Positions 35,547-45,066 are shown, numbered from the stretch's first letter. The stretch is 64,000 nucleotides of DNA from Nesterenkonia haasae (GCF_010119385.1 NZ_VFIE01000019.1:355465-419464), one strand, 5' to 3'. The notes: generated by a model from the sequence alone, not told the origin. A program made the numbers and translations.

Positions 35547-36122
35547 GTGGACGAGAGCGAGAAGTCGCCTGTTCGTGCGAAACGGGCCGATGCCCAGCGA
35601 AATGAGAAGGCGCTGCTGGATGCCGCTGCCGCGGTTTTCGTGAGCTCGGGTGTCGATGCGCCGGTGCGCGAGATCGCGGCGCAGGCGGGTGTGGGGATGG
35701 GGACGATCTACCGGCATTTCCCCATGCGCGCAGATCTCATCGTGGCTGTCTACCGTCACCAGGTCGATGCTTGTGCCGAAGCAGGTCCGGGTCTGCTAGC
35801 AGAGAGCGCCTCACCGTATGAGGCGCTTGGCCGCTGGGTGGATCTCTTCGTAGACTTCTTGGTCACCAAGCATGGGCTCGCTGTGGCTCTGGGGAGTAAT
35901 CAAGCCAGCTTTGCGACGCTGCATGATTACTTCATCGATCGCCTTGTCCCGGTGTGTAAACAGATGCTCGAGGCGGCGGTCGTTGCTGGTGAGATCAGGA
36001 GGGACGTTGGCGCATATGAGCTGATGCGCGGCATCGGCAATCTTTGCATCTTCGCCGACAAAGACTCTCGATACGATGCTCGCCGGCTAGTGGGACTGCT
36101 CGTCTCCGGCCTCCGCGTCTGA
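35547..36122 (+). CDS. TetR-family regulator
   Basis: A 191-residue repressor. HTH at about 20-55: LLDAAAAVFVSSGVDAPVRE, IAAQAGVGMGTIYRHFPMR. The remaining helices are a ligand domain ending RRLVGLLVSGLRV, of the type common near aldo/keto reductases. GTG start with a strong GAGGAGG 4 bp upstream. Two near-identical palindromes (35478-35516) precede it. Its divergent partner, an aldo/keto reductase, has decayed, which leaves the regulator without a visible target. Confidence 0.9.
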   Translation: MDESEKSPVRAKRADAQRNEKALLDAAAAVFVSSGVDAPVREIAAQAGVGMGTIYRHFPMRADLIVAVYRHQVDACAEAGPGLLAESASPYEALGRWVDLFVDFLVTKHGLAVALGSNQASFATLHDYFIDRLVPVCKQMLEAAVVAGEIRRDVGAYELMRGIGNLCIFADKDSRYDARRLVGLLVSGLRV

Positions 36123-36225
36123 TCCGCGCCTCGACTTTCGGAGGGACCTGAACGGCTCATGAGGGAATGTCTGGCTTCGATCTCGACGCCCAACGCCCAT
36201 AACCCGATTCAGCGCAGAGTGTCCG
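36123..36225. other. Short gap
   Basis: Between the tetR gene and the end of the DUF4260 remnant. Nothing recognised. Confidence 0.3.
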
Positions 36226-36541
36226 CTAATGAGCCGGGCGCGGGGCTTTTCCGATGATACCGAGGTGGGTGTGGGTAAAGGGGCCGAGTTTCAGGCCGAA
36301 GCCCAAGGCACGGTCTATGGCAACATGGAAACCCCAGCAGGCAGCCAGCATCATTATCCAGTCGACACTCACGTCACTGAGCTGCAATACCCAAGTCCGA
36401 GAGGTCGAAGACAAGGAAGGTCAGCAGCAGCACCCACCACGAGTGGTTCCAGACCACCACAGCCAGAGTGATCCCGATTGCGATCAGCGCATTCTCGGCC
36501 TGTTGCCACCGCGATGCATGATGTTGTGCGTGTTCTTCCAC
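36226..36541 (-). pseudogene. DUF4260 membrane protein, frameshifted with internal deletion
   Basis: GTG 36541 (AAGGGG upstream) opens a frame giving ALIAIGITLAVVVWNHSWWV and LLTFLVFDLSDLG, the N-terminal membrane helices of DUF4260, ending at a TGA at 36374. The adjacent frame down to 36226 gives FHVAIDRALGFGLKLGPF and THLGIIG, the family's C-terminal H-x-x-x-D-R-x-L-G-[FY]-G-L-K...THLG signature. About 25 residues of the middle (the YN-x-x-H-T/S-Y region) are missing. Small integral membrane protein; product not functional in this form. Confidence 0.7.
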
Positions 36542-36584
36542 CTCTGAGCCCCTTGTCTCGCCTCCAAAGAGGCACCCGAGGAAC

Positions 36585-37445
36585 TCATATGGTTTCGCGC
36601 CAGTCTCTAATGATTCGGGCGACTTCATCCAGATGGGACTCCAGGAGGAAATGGCCACCATCAAGCAGCTCGATACGTGGTTTCTGGGCATCACGGTCGA
36701 ACGCTGTGGCACCGGCCGGCCCAAAGATCTCATCGTTCTTCCCCCACACAGCCAGCACAGGAACCCCGGAGGTCCGCAACCAGTCATGCACCTCGGAGTA
36801 TAAAGCGCGGTTGCTCGCGTAGTCAGCGAACAGGGCAAGCTGCACCCGGTCGACACCGGGACGGGCCAGCAGCGCAAGGTCATGCTCCCATGTGTCAGGA
36901 GAGACAGTGGAGGGGTCCGGAACTCCATGGGTGTATTGCCATTCCACGGCTTCCCGTTCCAGGGCTGGGCGCAGGGCCGCCTCATTGGCCTCTGTCGGGT
37001 TGTCTCCGTAGGCCCAGATGGGCTCCCAGAACTCAGGGACGAAACCGTCCTCGTAGGCGTTGCCATTCTGAGAGATCACACCCTCGATCGATCTCGGGTT
37101 CGCCAGGGCCAGACGCCAGGCGATCGGGGCCCCGTAATCCTGGACATACACCGTGTACCTCGTGATACCGAGAGCCTCGAGGAACGCGGCCGTCACCTCG
37201 GCGAGAGCATCGAAGGTATAGCCGAAGTCGTCAGCAGAGGGAGCCGACGAGCGACCGAAACCGATGTGATCGGGAGCGATGACGCGGTACTGATCAGACA
37301 GTGCCGGAATCAGGTGCCGGAACATGTGAGAGCTCGTGGGATAACCGTGGAGCAGCAGCATCACCGGGGCGTCCTGCGGTCCTGCTTCACGATAGAACAC
37401 CTCCAGCCCATTGATGGACACAGTGCTGTGTTGGACAAGTGCCAT
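36585..37445 (-). CDS. Alpha/beta hydrolase, epoxide hydrolase/haloalkane dehalogenase-like
   Basis: A 286-residue enzyme. The oxyanion motif LLHGYPTSS is at about 31-39. The nucleophile is Asp103 in VQDYGAPIAWRLA, which marks the dehalogenase/epoxide hydrolase branch rather than an esterase. The acid (WGKNDEIFGP) and His (LDGGHFLLES) are in place. Cytoplasmic, no signal. It diverges from a CGNR zinc-finger gene over about 60 bp carrying a TGATAGTTATCA palindrome, which suggests that protein controls it. Actual substrate not readable. Confidence 0.87.
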   Translation of the reverse strand: MALVQHSTVSINGLEVFYREAGPQDAPVMLLLHGYPTSSHMFRHLIPALSDQYRVIAPDHIGFGRSSAPSADDFGYTFDALAEVTAAFLEALGITRYTVYVQDYGAPIAWRLALANPRSIEGVISQNGNAYEDGFVPEFWEPIWAYGDNPTEANEAALRPALEREAVEWQYTHGVPDPSTVSPDTWEHDLALLARPGVDRVQLALFADYASNRALYSEVHDWLRTSGVPVLAVWGKNDEIFGPAGATAFDRDAQKPRIELLDGGHFLLESHLDEVARIIRDWRETI

Positions 37446-37467
37446 GACTAACCCCTAAAAATTTTTT

Positions 37468-37479
37468 TGATAGTTATCA
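37468..37479. promoter_or_regulatory. Palindrome TGATAGTTATCA in the divergent promoter
   Basis: TGATA-GT-TATCA next to an AT-rich tract (AAAAATTTTTTT). Possible operator or -10 region for the hydrolase gene. Confidence 0.4.
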
Positions 37480-37505
37480 CAACGGTAGCATGGTCCACAC
37501 AAGCG

Positions 37506-38039
37506 ATGAAACCAAGAGAAGGGTCGGCGCGCATCGTGAGGGTAATCAAGGACGAAGATCTGCTGATGGCGGTACTCAACAGTGCCCCAGTCGTCGACGG
37601 GAAGCCTACCGACCAGCTCGACGACTCGACCGGCAGTGAGCTCCTCAGCTGGTTCGGGGGCACCGGCACGGAAGCCGAACGTCTGCACCTACGGCGAACC
37701 CGCGGTGCTCTGCAAAGCATGGTCCGCGAGGAGGATGACGCTGTGGAGCACCTCGACCTTGTCGTGAGCAAGGCCGCGCTGCTGCCAGAGGTCACGAGCG
37801 ACGGTATTCAATGGCAGCTCAACGCCCCCTCCGACGAACGGCTCGGCGTACGGACTGTGATGGCATGGTCGCACGTCATGGAGGAACTGCCTGGGCGTCT
37901 TCGCGCGTGCGCCAACATCGAATGCAACCTTTTCCTCATCGATCACAGCCGGCCCGGGACAGCGAAATGGTGTTCCATGGCGCTCTGCGGCAACAGGATG
38001 AAAGCTCGCACCCATGCTCGACGCACCCGAGGTTCATAA
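37506..38039 (+). CDS. CGNR zinc-finger (ABATE-domain) regulator
   Basis: A 177-residue protein. An N-terminal ABATE-like helical domain (about 10-120) is followed by the CGNR zinc finger: CANIECNLFLIDHSR, then WCSMALCGNRMKARTHARR. All four zinc cysteines and the CGNR box are present. These proteins are putative stress or ligand-responsive transcription factors found in actinobacteria. The start is uncertain: ATG 37506 is used, GTG 37536 with AGAAGGG upstream is an alternative, TTG 37467 is unlikely. Divergent to the hydrolase gene, its likely target. Confidence 0.75.
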   Translation: MKPREGSARIVRVIKDEDLLMAVLNSAPVVDGKPTDQLDDSTGSELLSWFGGTGTEAERLHLRRTRGALQSMVREEDDAVEHLDLVVSKAALLPEVTSDGIQWQLNAPSDERLGVRTVMAWSHVMEELPGRLRACANIECNLFLIDHSRPGTAKWCSMALCGNRMKARTHARRTRGS

Positions 38040-38124
38040 TCGCCTACGCCGCAGTCTGCTAGGCGCCTAACGGTATTGAGTGGTGCGCACGCGGCACTCG
38101 CGGCGGCAAGTTCTGCCCCGGGCC

Positions 38125-38440
38125 CTAGGCGCTGGAATAGTCGACATCGCGTGCGACGAACTCGACCGTGGCGTCATGGCGTCCAAGGAGATCGGCAATC
38201 GTGCATAACGCCAGCTGGTCGGATAGGAGATCGGTGGCTAGCCCAGTAAGTCGGTGAGCCGCCGTGCCAAGGTGGCCCGTGAGACATGAGCCTGACCAAC
38301 CAGCAGATCAATGGTCCATTACTGAGAAGGTGACTCGTGAGTGGCGGCCAGCACAGGTCCAACCACCGGGTCTGCGCTTGCCGCCTCGGAGAGCTCCGGG
38401 TGGTCTGCGTAGATAATCATCGCATTAGGTTGAACTCCGC
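38125..38440 (-). pseudogene. AraC-family regulator remnant
   Basis: One frame gives ASADPVVGPVLAATHESPSQ, a TAA (38319-38321), then in the same frame WTIDLLVGQAHVSRATLARR and LTDLLG, and a TAG. A shifted frame continues IADLLGRHDATVEFVARDVD and YSSA before another stop. These are the linker, first HTH and second HTH of a cupin-type AraC activator (D-P-x-[VI]-G-x-A-L-x-x-[IL]-H ... W-T-V ... S-R-[AS]). At least two stops and one frameshift. The cupin half is not traceable. Confidence 0.7.
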
Positions 38441-38676
38441 GGAGTAGATTTTCTTTGACATTGTGTCTACTCGCCTTCTCCGACCCAGCGTGGGCCAGTC
38501 TCAGCCTGCTCACCACCTGCCGGCGGATCGTCCCCCTAAGCTGCCGGGAAACGAGATGCCCCTCGCGCACTGAATAGTCAGTCTGCTCATTCAGATCCAA
38601 GCACGCATTGGGCGCCCCCACCACGTACACCGGATGCTTCTGGATGATCGAGGACCGCAGACCCCCTCCGCTTATC

Positions 38677-38877
38677 ACAGCATCAGAAGTGGGGTCGGGA
38701 TATATCTGGATCAACGAAACGGAGAAGCGTTGGCTAGCAATGCCGTTCGACGGGTACAAAAACTCCGGCACGGGGCACGAACACGCCAAAGAGACAATGG
38801 ACAGCTACTCGAAGCAGAAGTCGATCAGCGTGATCTTGAACGGACCTTCAGTCAGGCAAGAAACACCAAACAACTAA
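38677..38877 (+). pseudogene. Aldehyde dehydrogenase C-terminal remnant
   Basis: The frame reads ASEVGSGYIWINETEKRW, then MPFDGYKNSGTGHEHAKETM and DSYSKQKSISVIL to the stop. This is the end of an ALDH (G-x-[VI]-W-[VI]-N ... P-[FW]-G-G-x-K-x-S-G-x-G-R-E). The rest of the enzyme, about 400 residues with the active Cys, is absent. It differs clearly from the intact ALDH at 41574, so it is not a recent copy of that gene. Confidence 0.7.
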
Positions 38878-38964
38878 GGACGACCCTGCAATGAAGATGC
38901 CCATCCCCCAGTCAGCAAACCCGGGAGTGTCGTCTCATGACTCTCGCTGCTATAGGAGAAGTAA

Positions 38965-41302
38965 GTGAAGTTCAAAAGTGACGTTCCAACCTTTACGCAC
39001 GCGGAAGACGTAGAAGTACTTTCTGAGGTCTCAAAGCGTGTGCTGTGGTTGGCTACCGCGATGGTGGACCATGCTAATCGGGTCCGACCCAATAAGTCGG
39101 GGTCGAAAGTGGGGGGCCACCAGGCGTCCTCAGCCTCGATGGTCGATATTGCGGTCGCTCTGTGGTTCCGTGAGCTTAGGTCCACGAACCGAATATCTGT
39201 GACGCCGCACGCTTCTCCGGTGCTGCACGCCATCACTTACCTACTGGGGGAGCTCGATGAATCGTATCTCATTACCTTGCGGTCTCTGGGCGGACTACAA
39301 TCCTATCCCAGCCGGGCCAAAGACCCGGATCCGGTGGATTTTTCCACCGGATAAGTAGGCATAGGGGCAACAGCTCCGATATGGACGGCAATAGCCCACC
39401 GTTATGCCCGGGCGCATTTCCCTCAGACACCAGAAGCAGGACGGTTTATCAGTCTTCTTAGTGATGCAGAGCTGGACGAGGGTGCGATCTGGGAAGCAGT
39501 GGCAGACCCAGGTGTACCCCAGCTAGGAGAGCTGCTCTGGGTAGTTGATTTGAACCGGCAGTCGTTGGACCGCGTTGTACCAGACATACCGACCCAGCGT
39601 CTTGCAGGCATCTTCGAAGCTGCCGGCTGGCAAGTGATAACCCTGAAGTGGGGTCGACTAATTAACGAGGTCTTTGCCCAGGCAGGTGGTCATCACCTTC
39701 GGAATCGTTTAGAGACCATGCCCAATGAGGAGTACCAGCGGCTCCTGCGCTTGGAAGCGGATCATCTAGCCCTGCACCTGGTGGAGGAGGTGGAAGACGA
39801 CTATGAGCGCAAGGAATTCGAGCAGTTGTTGAGCCGGCTCGGCCCAAACCTACTGGCAGTCGCGATCCGAGACCTGAGTGGGCACGACATGGAACAGCTC
39901 CTGGCGTCTTTCGCCCAGGCTGATGATCAACGGCCCACTGTAGTTTTCGCCTACACCATCACAGGCAAGGGTCTGCCCACACAGGGACATCCATATAATT
40001 ACTCCACGCTGCTCACCGAGCAGCAGATGCATCAACGCGCCCACGACTGCGGCGTTGCGCTGGAGGAACCATGGCAGCGATTCGCCCCGGATAACGAGCC
40101 CGGGCAAGCTGTTCGCTCAACGAGCGCAGGCACTGCAGCGTGAACCTGCAGGGGATCCGCAGAAGCTTGACTTTCCCAAAGAGTTGGGACGAACCTACCG
40201 CAAACCCCTCTCCACACAGGCCGCATTGGGCCGCTTGCTGACTGCTCTGAACCATGACACGCCGCGTAGCGCTGCCAGGGTCGTTACCTGCAGTCCAGAT
40301 ATCTCCTCCACCACCAACCTTGGTGGATGGATAGACAAGAACGGTGTCTGGTCCGCGGCCGAACGCCAGGATTGGTTTGCCGATGACACCCAACGGCTCC
40401 TGAAATGGACAGAGACCTACACCGGACAACACATCGAGCTAGGAATAGCTGAGATCAACTTCGTTGGCCTGCTCGGGGAAATACGAACTACCTGGAGCCG
40501 CTGGAGACAGCGGTTGATCCCATCGGGGTTTTATACGACACTTTTCTCGGCCGAGCTCTAGAACCCTGGTCCTACGGGATCTACGCCGGAGGTAAACAAT
40601 CCTCGTGGGCGCCCCCTCCGGTGTGACTCTGGCACCCGAAGGCAGTGCCACCAATCAGTGACAACCTCGGGCATCGGACTCCAACATCCAGGGTGCGTCG
40701 CCTGGGAACCCGCTTTTCCCCAGGACTTGGAATGGACTCTGCTACATGCGATGAGCAGTATCGGCAAACCAAGGGGCACTTCTTCCTACTTCCGGCTCTC
40801 CACCCGCCCCATCGACCCGGACCTGGCGCAGATCCCTGAAGACCGACACCTGCGTGAACGACGTCGACGCCATGCTATAGCCGGCGGCTACCGCATCAAC
40901 GATTACACCCCTGGCGCCGAGGACATTACGCTTGTCGGCGCCGGAGCGTTGATGCCCGAAGTGCTCGCAGCCAAACACGCATTGGGTGACCTAGGCATCA
41001 CCGCCGGAGTCGTCTGCCTGACCAGCCCAGACCTTGTCTTCCAATCCCTCCAACACAGGGGCGATCCCAACAGGACACCTATCAGCGACATTATTAATAT
41101 CCTATTCCCACCCCAGCACCCCGCACCGTTGGTCACCGCCATGAATGGACACCCGCATACCCATTCGTTCCTTGGCGCAGCCAGTGGAGACCGTATACGA
41201 AATCTTGGAGTCACCACATTCGTACGGGTTTCGCGGTGTTTCCGGCCTGACGCGCCGGGCATGAGCTTGGCGGGATGGTTCCGTAATGACCGCGGCACCT
41301 AA
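38965..41302 (+). pseudogene. Pyruvate dehydrogenase E1-like (AceE/transketolase-type) enzyme, multiply disrupted
   Basis: GTG 38965 follows AGGAGAAG. The frame gives the thiamine-enzyme start RPNKSGSKVGGHQASSASMV and YPSRAKDPDPVDFSTG, a TAA at 39352-39354 where homologues have Ser (TCA to TAA), then continues in frame (VGIGATAPIWTAIAHRYARA, LLSDAELDEGAIWEA, LGELLWVVDLNRQSLDRV) to about 40100. There it shifts frame (PGKLFAQRAQALQREPAGD ... GIAEINFVGLLGE), then at least three more shifts between 40480 and 40680 (VDPIGVLYDTFLGRALEPWS, GAPSGVTLAPEGSA), and a last clean frame to 41302 (SYFRLSTRPIDPDLAQIPED, AEDITLVGAGALMPEVLAA). About 780 residues originally. Confidence 0.85.
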
Positions 41303-41573
41303 CAAGTGCTCACGACGTTGGGCGGGTCAAAGGCGTGGGAGCCCAGTGGTGGCACTGATGCGCGTTGTGCAGCGCTCGGTTCATATGCTCCTGGACATCC
41401 CCGGCAGCGTAGGTGGTACGGGGTTTCCTACGCAGCCGGTGCCTGGGAAATGCTCTCTCTGGTTGGGAACTTGGACAAGTTTCAGAATGGAGTCAGATCA
41501 GGGTTTGGAAGCGCTGGACAATAGGTTCGTGGCGCGGCTCTGTTCCTGTCAATGAAAGTTGGTTCTTCACCTC
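41303..41573. other. Gap after the E1-like pseudogene
   Basis: No supported gene. It holds the lost 3' end of the pseudogene and the promoter of the aldehyde dehydrogenase gene. Confidence 0.3.
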
Positions 41574-42995
41574 ATGCGTGAGCATCATGAACTGTATATC
41601 GATGGGTCGTGGCGTGCCCCGCTGGAGCCATCAGTCCTAGAACTGACAGATCCGGCTACTGGGGAACCTAACGCCCGGATCTCTCTAGGTGGTGAGGCGG
41701 ATGTTGATGCCGCGGTCGCCGCCGCGAAGCGCGCGTTCACCTCCTACTCACAGACGACTCCGCAGGATCGAATCGCATTACTTGAGCGGGTGTTGGCCGA
41801 ATACGACTCCCGGTCCGAGGACCTCGCCCAGGCAGTGACCGAGGAACTGGGTGCACCGCTGGCGCTGGCCCGGGGCGCGCACGTGCCTTCCGGTCGGGTG
41901 CAGATCGCCACCGCGATCGAGGTTTTGAAGTCGTATGAGTTCACTGAGATGCGCGGAGACACCGAGGTCCGTAAGGAGCCACTCGGGGTCGCCGGCCTGA
42001 TCACACCGTGGAACTTCCCGGTGCTTCAGCCTGTGGGCAAGACCGTATCCGCCCTGGCCGCCGGGAGCACTGCGGTGCTTAAGCCTGCCCAGAGCACTCC
42101 CTACACTGCAATTATTCTCGCCGAGATTCTGGATGCCGCGGGCGTTCCGGCCGGGGTATTCAACCTCGTCAACGGCCGAGGATCGGTTATAGGGTCTCGG
42201 CTGAGCTCGCATCCGGACGTGGGAGTCATCTCATTTACTGGCTCGCTGGCAGCCCAGACCCAGGTGGCCATGGCGGCCGCACCTACTGCCAAGCGTGTGG
42301 TCTCCGAGCTGGGCGGAAAGTCGCCGCACATCCTGCTGCCGGATGCTGATCTTAACATCGCTGTTGAGACTGCAATGACATGGTTGATGGCGATGACCGG
42401 TCAGCTGTGCAGTGCCCCGACCCGCACCTTGGTGCCCCGGGAACGGCTGGAGGAGTTCCTCGCCGTGCTGGTGCCTGCGGTGGAGAACATCGTTCTGGGC
42501 GATCCTCGGGCCCAGGAGACCACCATGGGGCCACTGATCTCTGCAGAGCAGTGGGACACCGTGCAGGGCTACATCAACAAGGGCATTGAGGAAGGCGCTC
42601 GCCTGGTCACCGGCGGGCTCGGAAAGCCTGAAGGACTGGAGGCCGGTCACTTCGTGAAGCCCACAGTCTTCGTGGACGTGGACAACTCCATGACCATCGC
42701 TCGGGAAGAGATCTTCGGGCCGGTGATGTCGGTAATCACCTACGACACGGTCGAGGAAGCAGTCGAGATCGCGAACGACACCCCCTTCGGTCTGGCCGCT
42801 TATGTCGGTGGTGAGGATCTGCAGGCAGCGCGCGCCGTCGCCGAGCAGATCCAGGCCGGTACGGTGCTGATCAACGACGTCGAGTTCGACTGGTCAGCTC
42901 CCTGGGGTGGCTACAAGCAGTCCGGTAACGGCCGCGAGTTCGGCCCCGACGGCATGGCCGAGTACCTGGAGACCAAGGTGCTGCGCGGAGCCTGA
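41574..42995 (+). CDS. Aldehyde dehydrogenase family protein
   Basis: A 473-residue NAD(P)-dependent aldehyde dehydrogenase. Motifs: ITPWNFPVLQPVGKTVSAL (cofactor), FTGSLAAQTQVA, the general base in SELGGKSPHILL, the catalytic Cys in TGQLCSAPTRTLV, EEIFGPVMSVITYD and APWGGYKQSGNGREFGPDGM. All catalytic residues are present, so it should be active. The start is ATG 41574; the TTG five codons earlier is weaker. Substrate is not determinable; it resembles the betaine/aminobutyraldehyde-like broad group. A strong hairpin terminator follows at 43020-43067. Confidence 0.92.
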   Translation: MREHHELYIDGSWRAPLEPSVLELTDPATGEPNARISLGGEADVDAAVAAAKRAFTSYSQTTPQDRIALLERVLAEYDSRSEDLAQAVTEELGAPLALARGAHVPSGRVQIATAIEVLKSYEFTEMRGDTEVRKEPLGVAGLITPWNFPVLQPVGKTVSALAAGSTAVLKPAQSTPYTAIILAEILDAAGVPAGVFNLVNGRGSVIGSRLSSHPDVGVISFTGSLAAQTQVAMAAAPTAKRVVSELGGKSPHILLPDADLNIAVETAMTWLMAMTGQLCSAPTRTLVPRERLEEFLAVLVPAVENIVLGDPRAQETTMGPLISAEQWDTVQGYINKGIEEGARLVTGGLGKPEGLEAGHFVKPTVFVDVDNSMTIAREEIFGPVMSVITYDTVEEAVEIANDTPFGLAAYVGGEDLQAARAVAEQIQAGTVLINDVEFDWSAPWGGYKQSGNGREFGPDGMAEYLETKVLRGA

Positions 42996-43019
42996 CCTGA
43001 GTTCCTGGCTCTTTCGAGC

Positions 43020-43067
43020 CCGGTGCCCCGCCGTTGTCAGCACAAGCTGAAGGCGGCGGGGCACCGG
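43020..43067 (+). terminator. Strong hairpin after the aldehyde dehydrogenase gene
   Basis: Perfect 14-bp stem CCGGTGCCCCGCCG (43020-43033) with CGGCGGGGCACCGG (43054-43067), 20-nt loop. Confidence 0.8.
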
Positions 43068-43197
43068 CACCCGATACTTCCTATGCATTTCTTTCCCTGG
43101 CTGAGTCCTTCCAGGCCAGCCACCATAAGTAAGACTCACCTACACGGTGGATATCCACAATGGGACGCATAGTCCCTACAACCCAAGGAGTACATTC

Positions 43198-44040
43198 ATG
43201 ACTACATGGTTCATCACCGGTGCCGCACGCGGCTTCGGCCTGGAGATCACTCGTCAGGCACTTGATCGCGGCGACAATGTCGTGGCGACTGCCCGCAAGC
43301 CCGAGGCGGTGCAAGAAGCACTGCCAGGCTACGGTAAGCGACTGCTAGCGGTAGCACTAGATGTCACTGACGAGTCACAGGCCCACGAGGCCGTCTCTTC
43401 AGCCGTGGAGGCTTTCGGCTCGATCGATGTTCTGGTCAACAACGCTGGGCGAGGGCTACTAGGTGCGGTGGAGGAAACCTCCGATGCTGAAGCCCGCACA
43501 ATATATGACACGAACGTCTTCGGCCTACTCAACGTCACCCGGGCGGTGCTGCCGATCATGCGCTCCCAGCGCTCAGGCAGGATTTTGAACTTCAGTTCTT
43601 TGGGTGGTTTCAGCGGCTCCGCCGGCTTCGGCATTTACTGCTCGACCAAGTTCGCTGTCGAAGGCCTCTCTGAGGCCATGCACGCCGAACTGGCAGGGTT
43701 GGGTATCGCTGTCACAGTGGTCGAACCAGGCTATTTCCGTACCGACTTCCTCGACGACCGGAGCTTGAGGACCGAAGGTACCGTGATCGAGGACTACGCG
43801 AACACCGCTGGAGCAGTTCGTGGAGCAGTCCCCGGCCTGAATCACGCCCAGCCCGGGGATCCAGTCAAAGGAGCCGCAGCTGTACTGACGCTGGCCGACG
43901 CCGAGAATCCGCCGGTGCGGGCCCAACTCGGCAGCGACTGCCTCCAAGAGCTGGACACCAAGATCACTCAGCTGCGCACTGAGTCCCAGGCCTGGCGGGA
44001 TCTGGCGCTCTCCACCGATCACGACGACGTGCTGGTCTAA
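43198..44040 (+). CDS. Short-chain dehydrogenase/reductase
   Basis: A 280-residue SDR of the atypical long type. WFITGAARGFGLEITRQALD is the cofactor loop, VLVNNAGRGLLGAVEE the NNAG motif, ILNFSSLGGFSGSAG holds the catalytic Ser and YCSTKFAVEGLSEAMHAELA the Y-x3-K. The C-terminal part (PVRAQLGSDCLQELDTKITQ) is typical of reductases acting on ketones. AAGGAG precedes the ATG; the frame extends 17 codons upstream but this is promoter. An MmyB-type regulator follows on the same strand after a perfect 18-bp hairpin. Confidence 0.9.
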   Translation: MTTWFITGAARGFGLEITRQALDRGDNVVATARKPEAVQEALPGYGKRLLAVALDVTDESQAHEAVSSAVEAFGSIDVLVNNAGRGLLGAVEETSDAEARTIYDTNVFGLLNVTRAVLPIMRSQRSGRILNFSSLGGFSGSAGFGIYCSTKFAVEGLSEAMHAELAGLGIAVTVVEPGYFRTDFLDDRSLRTEGTVIEDYANTAGAVRGAVPGLNHAQPGDPVKGAAAVLTLADAENPPVRAQLGSDCLQELDTKITQLRTESQAWRDLALSTDHDDVLV

Positions 44041-44068
44041 GAAGACACACTCCTGACACCAGCACACA

Positions 44069-44127
44069 GTGCTTCCCGTTGTGGCGGGCGGCGACCTTAG
44101 AGCCGTCTTCGCCACAACGGGAAGCAC
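44069..44127 (+). terminator. Perfect 18-bp hairpin between the SDR and regulator genes
   Basis: GTGCTTCCCGTTGTGGCG (44069-44086) pairs with CGCCACAACGGGAAGCAC (44110-44127), loop of 23 nt. It lies 28 bp after the SDR stop. No T-run. A terminator is likely, an operator is possible. Confidence 0.7.
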
Positions 44128-44178
44128 ACACAGCCCACGCACGTTGGGAAGAAGAACGAAGAAGACGAAGGAGACACC

Positions 44179-45066
44179 ATGACCGAGCTGGGTGACTATC
44201 TGCGAGCATGCCGGGCCAAGGTCAGCCCTGAGGGCGCCGGATTACCGAGCATTGGTCACCGCCGGGTGCCAGGGCTACGACGGGAAGAGCTGGCTATGTT
44301 GGCAGGAGTCAGTGTGGACTACATCGTTCGTCTTGAACAAGGCAGAGCGAAGTCGGCCTCACCTGATATTTTGCGCGCACTGGCACAAGCACTCGACCTA
44401 CGCCCTGACGAGGAGGAATACCTGCTCCGAAGCGCAGCTGGAGCCACCAACTCACCGGGTTCACGTGCGAAGAAGTCTCCGCCCGGGGCGCAGCGTGTAT
44501 CTACAGCCACCCGAGTGTTGCTGGACAGTTTGACCGGCGTACCTGCCCTTGTACTGGGCCCACGGATGGACATCATCGGCTGGAACGCCCTCGGGGCAGC
44601 ACTTTTCGTAGACTTCGACGCTCTCGCCCCGCAGCACCGCAACCACATCCGGCTGGCATTCCTCGATGACCGAGTCCGGAGTCTTTACCAGGACTGGGAA
44701 AAAGTCGCCAAGGAGTGCGTAGCTTTCCTCAGGATGGATGCCGGACGCTATCCAGAGGACCCAGCGCTCGCGCAGCTCATCGGCGAGCTCTCTATGAAGG
44801 ACGCGGACTTTCGCCACTGGTGGTCCTCGCATCGGGTCCGCGCCCAACGCTCAGGGCGCAAACACTTCCTCCACCCCACCGCAGGAGAACTCTCCTTACA
44901 CTTCCAAGTCCTCGATGTACGCGGAACGCAAGACCAAACGTTGCTTATCTATACCGCTGAGCCGAACTCACGCTCCGCAGAGGCGCTCACCTTCCTCAGC
45001 GGATGGACCCAGACCAATCAAAAAGAACGGGCAGAAAACACTGCCGTACAACTCCCGGGCATCTGA
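44179..45066 (+). CDS. XRE-family regulator with MmyB-like ligand domain
   Basis: A 295-residue paralogue of the regulators at 33971 and 52057. HTH at about 5-75 (GLPSIGHRRVPGLRREELAM, LAGVSVDYIVRLEQGR), a short basic linker and the MmyB-like domain with ALVLGPRMDIIGWNALGAAL and WWSSHRVRAQRSGRKHFLHP. GAAGGAG precedes the ATG. It follows an SDR gene on the same strand and may regulate it or the gene behind it, which begins 53 bp past its stop. Confidence 0.88.
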   Translation: MTELGDYLRACRAKVSPEGAGLPSIGHRRVPGLRREELAMLAGVSVDYIVRLEQGRAKSASPDILRALAQALDLRPDEEEYLLRSAAGATNSPGSRAKKSPPGAQRVSTATRVLLDSLTGVPALVLGPRMDIIGWNALGAALFVDFDALAPQHRNHIRLAFLDDRVRSLYQDWEKVAKECVAFLRMDAGRYPEDPALAQLIGELSMKDADFRHWWSSHRVRAQRSGRKHFLHPTAGELSLHFQVLDVRGTQDQTLLIYTAEPNSRSAEALTFLSGWTQTNQKERAENTAVQLPGI

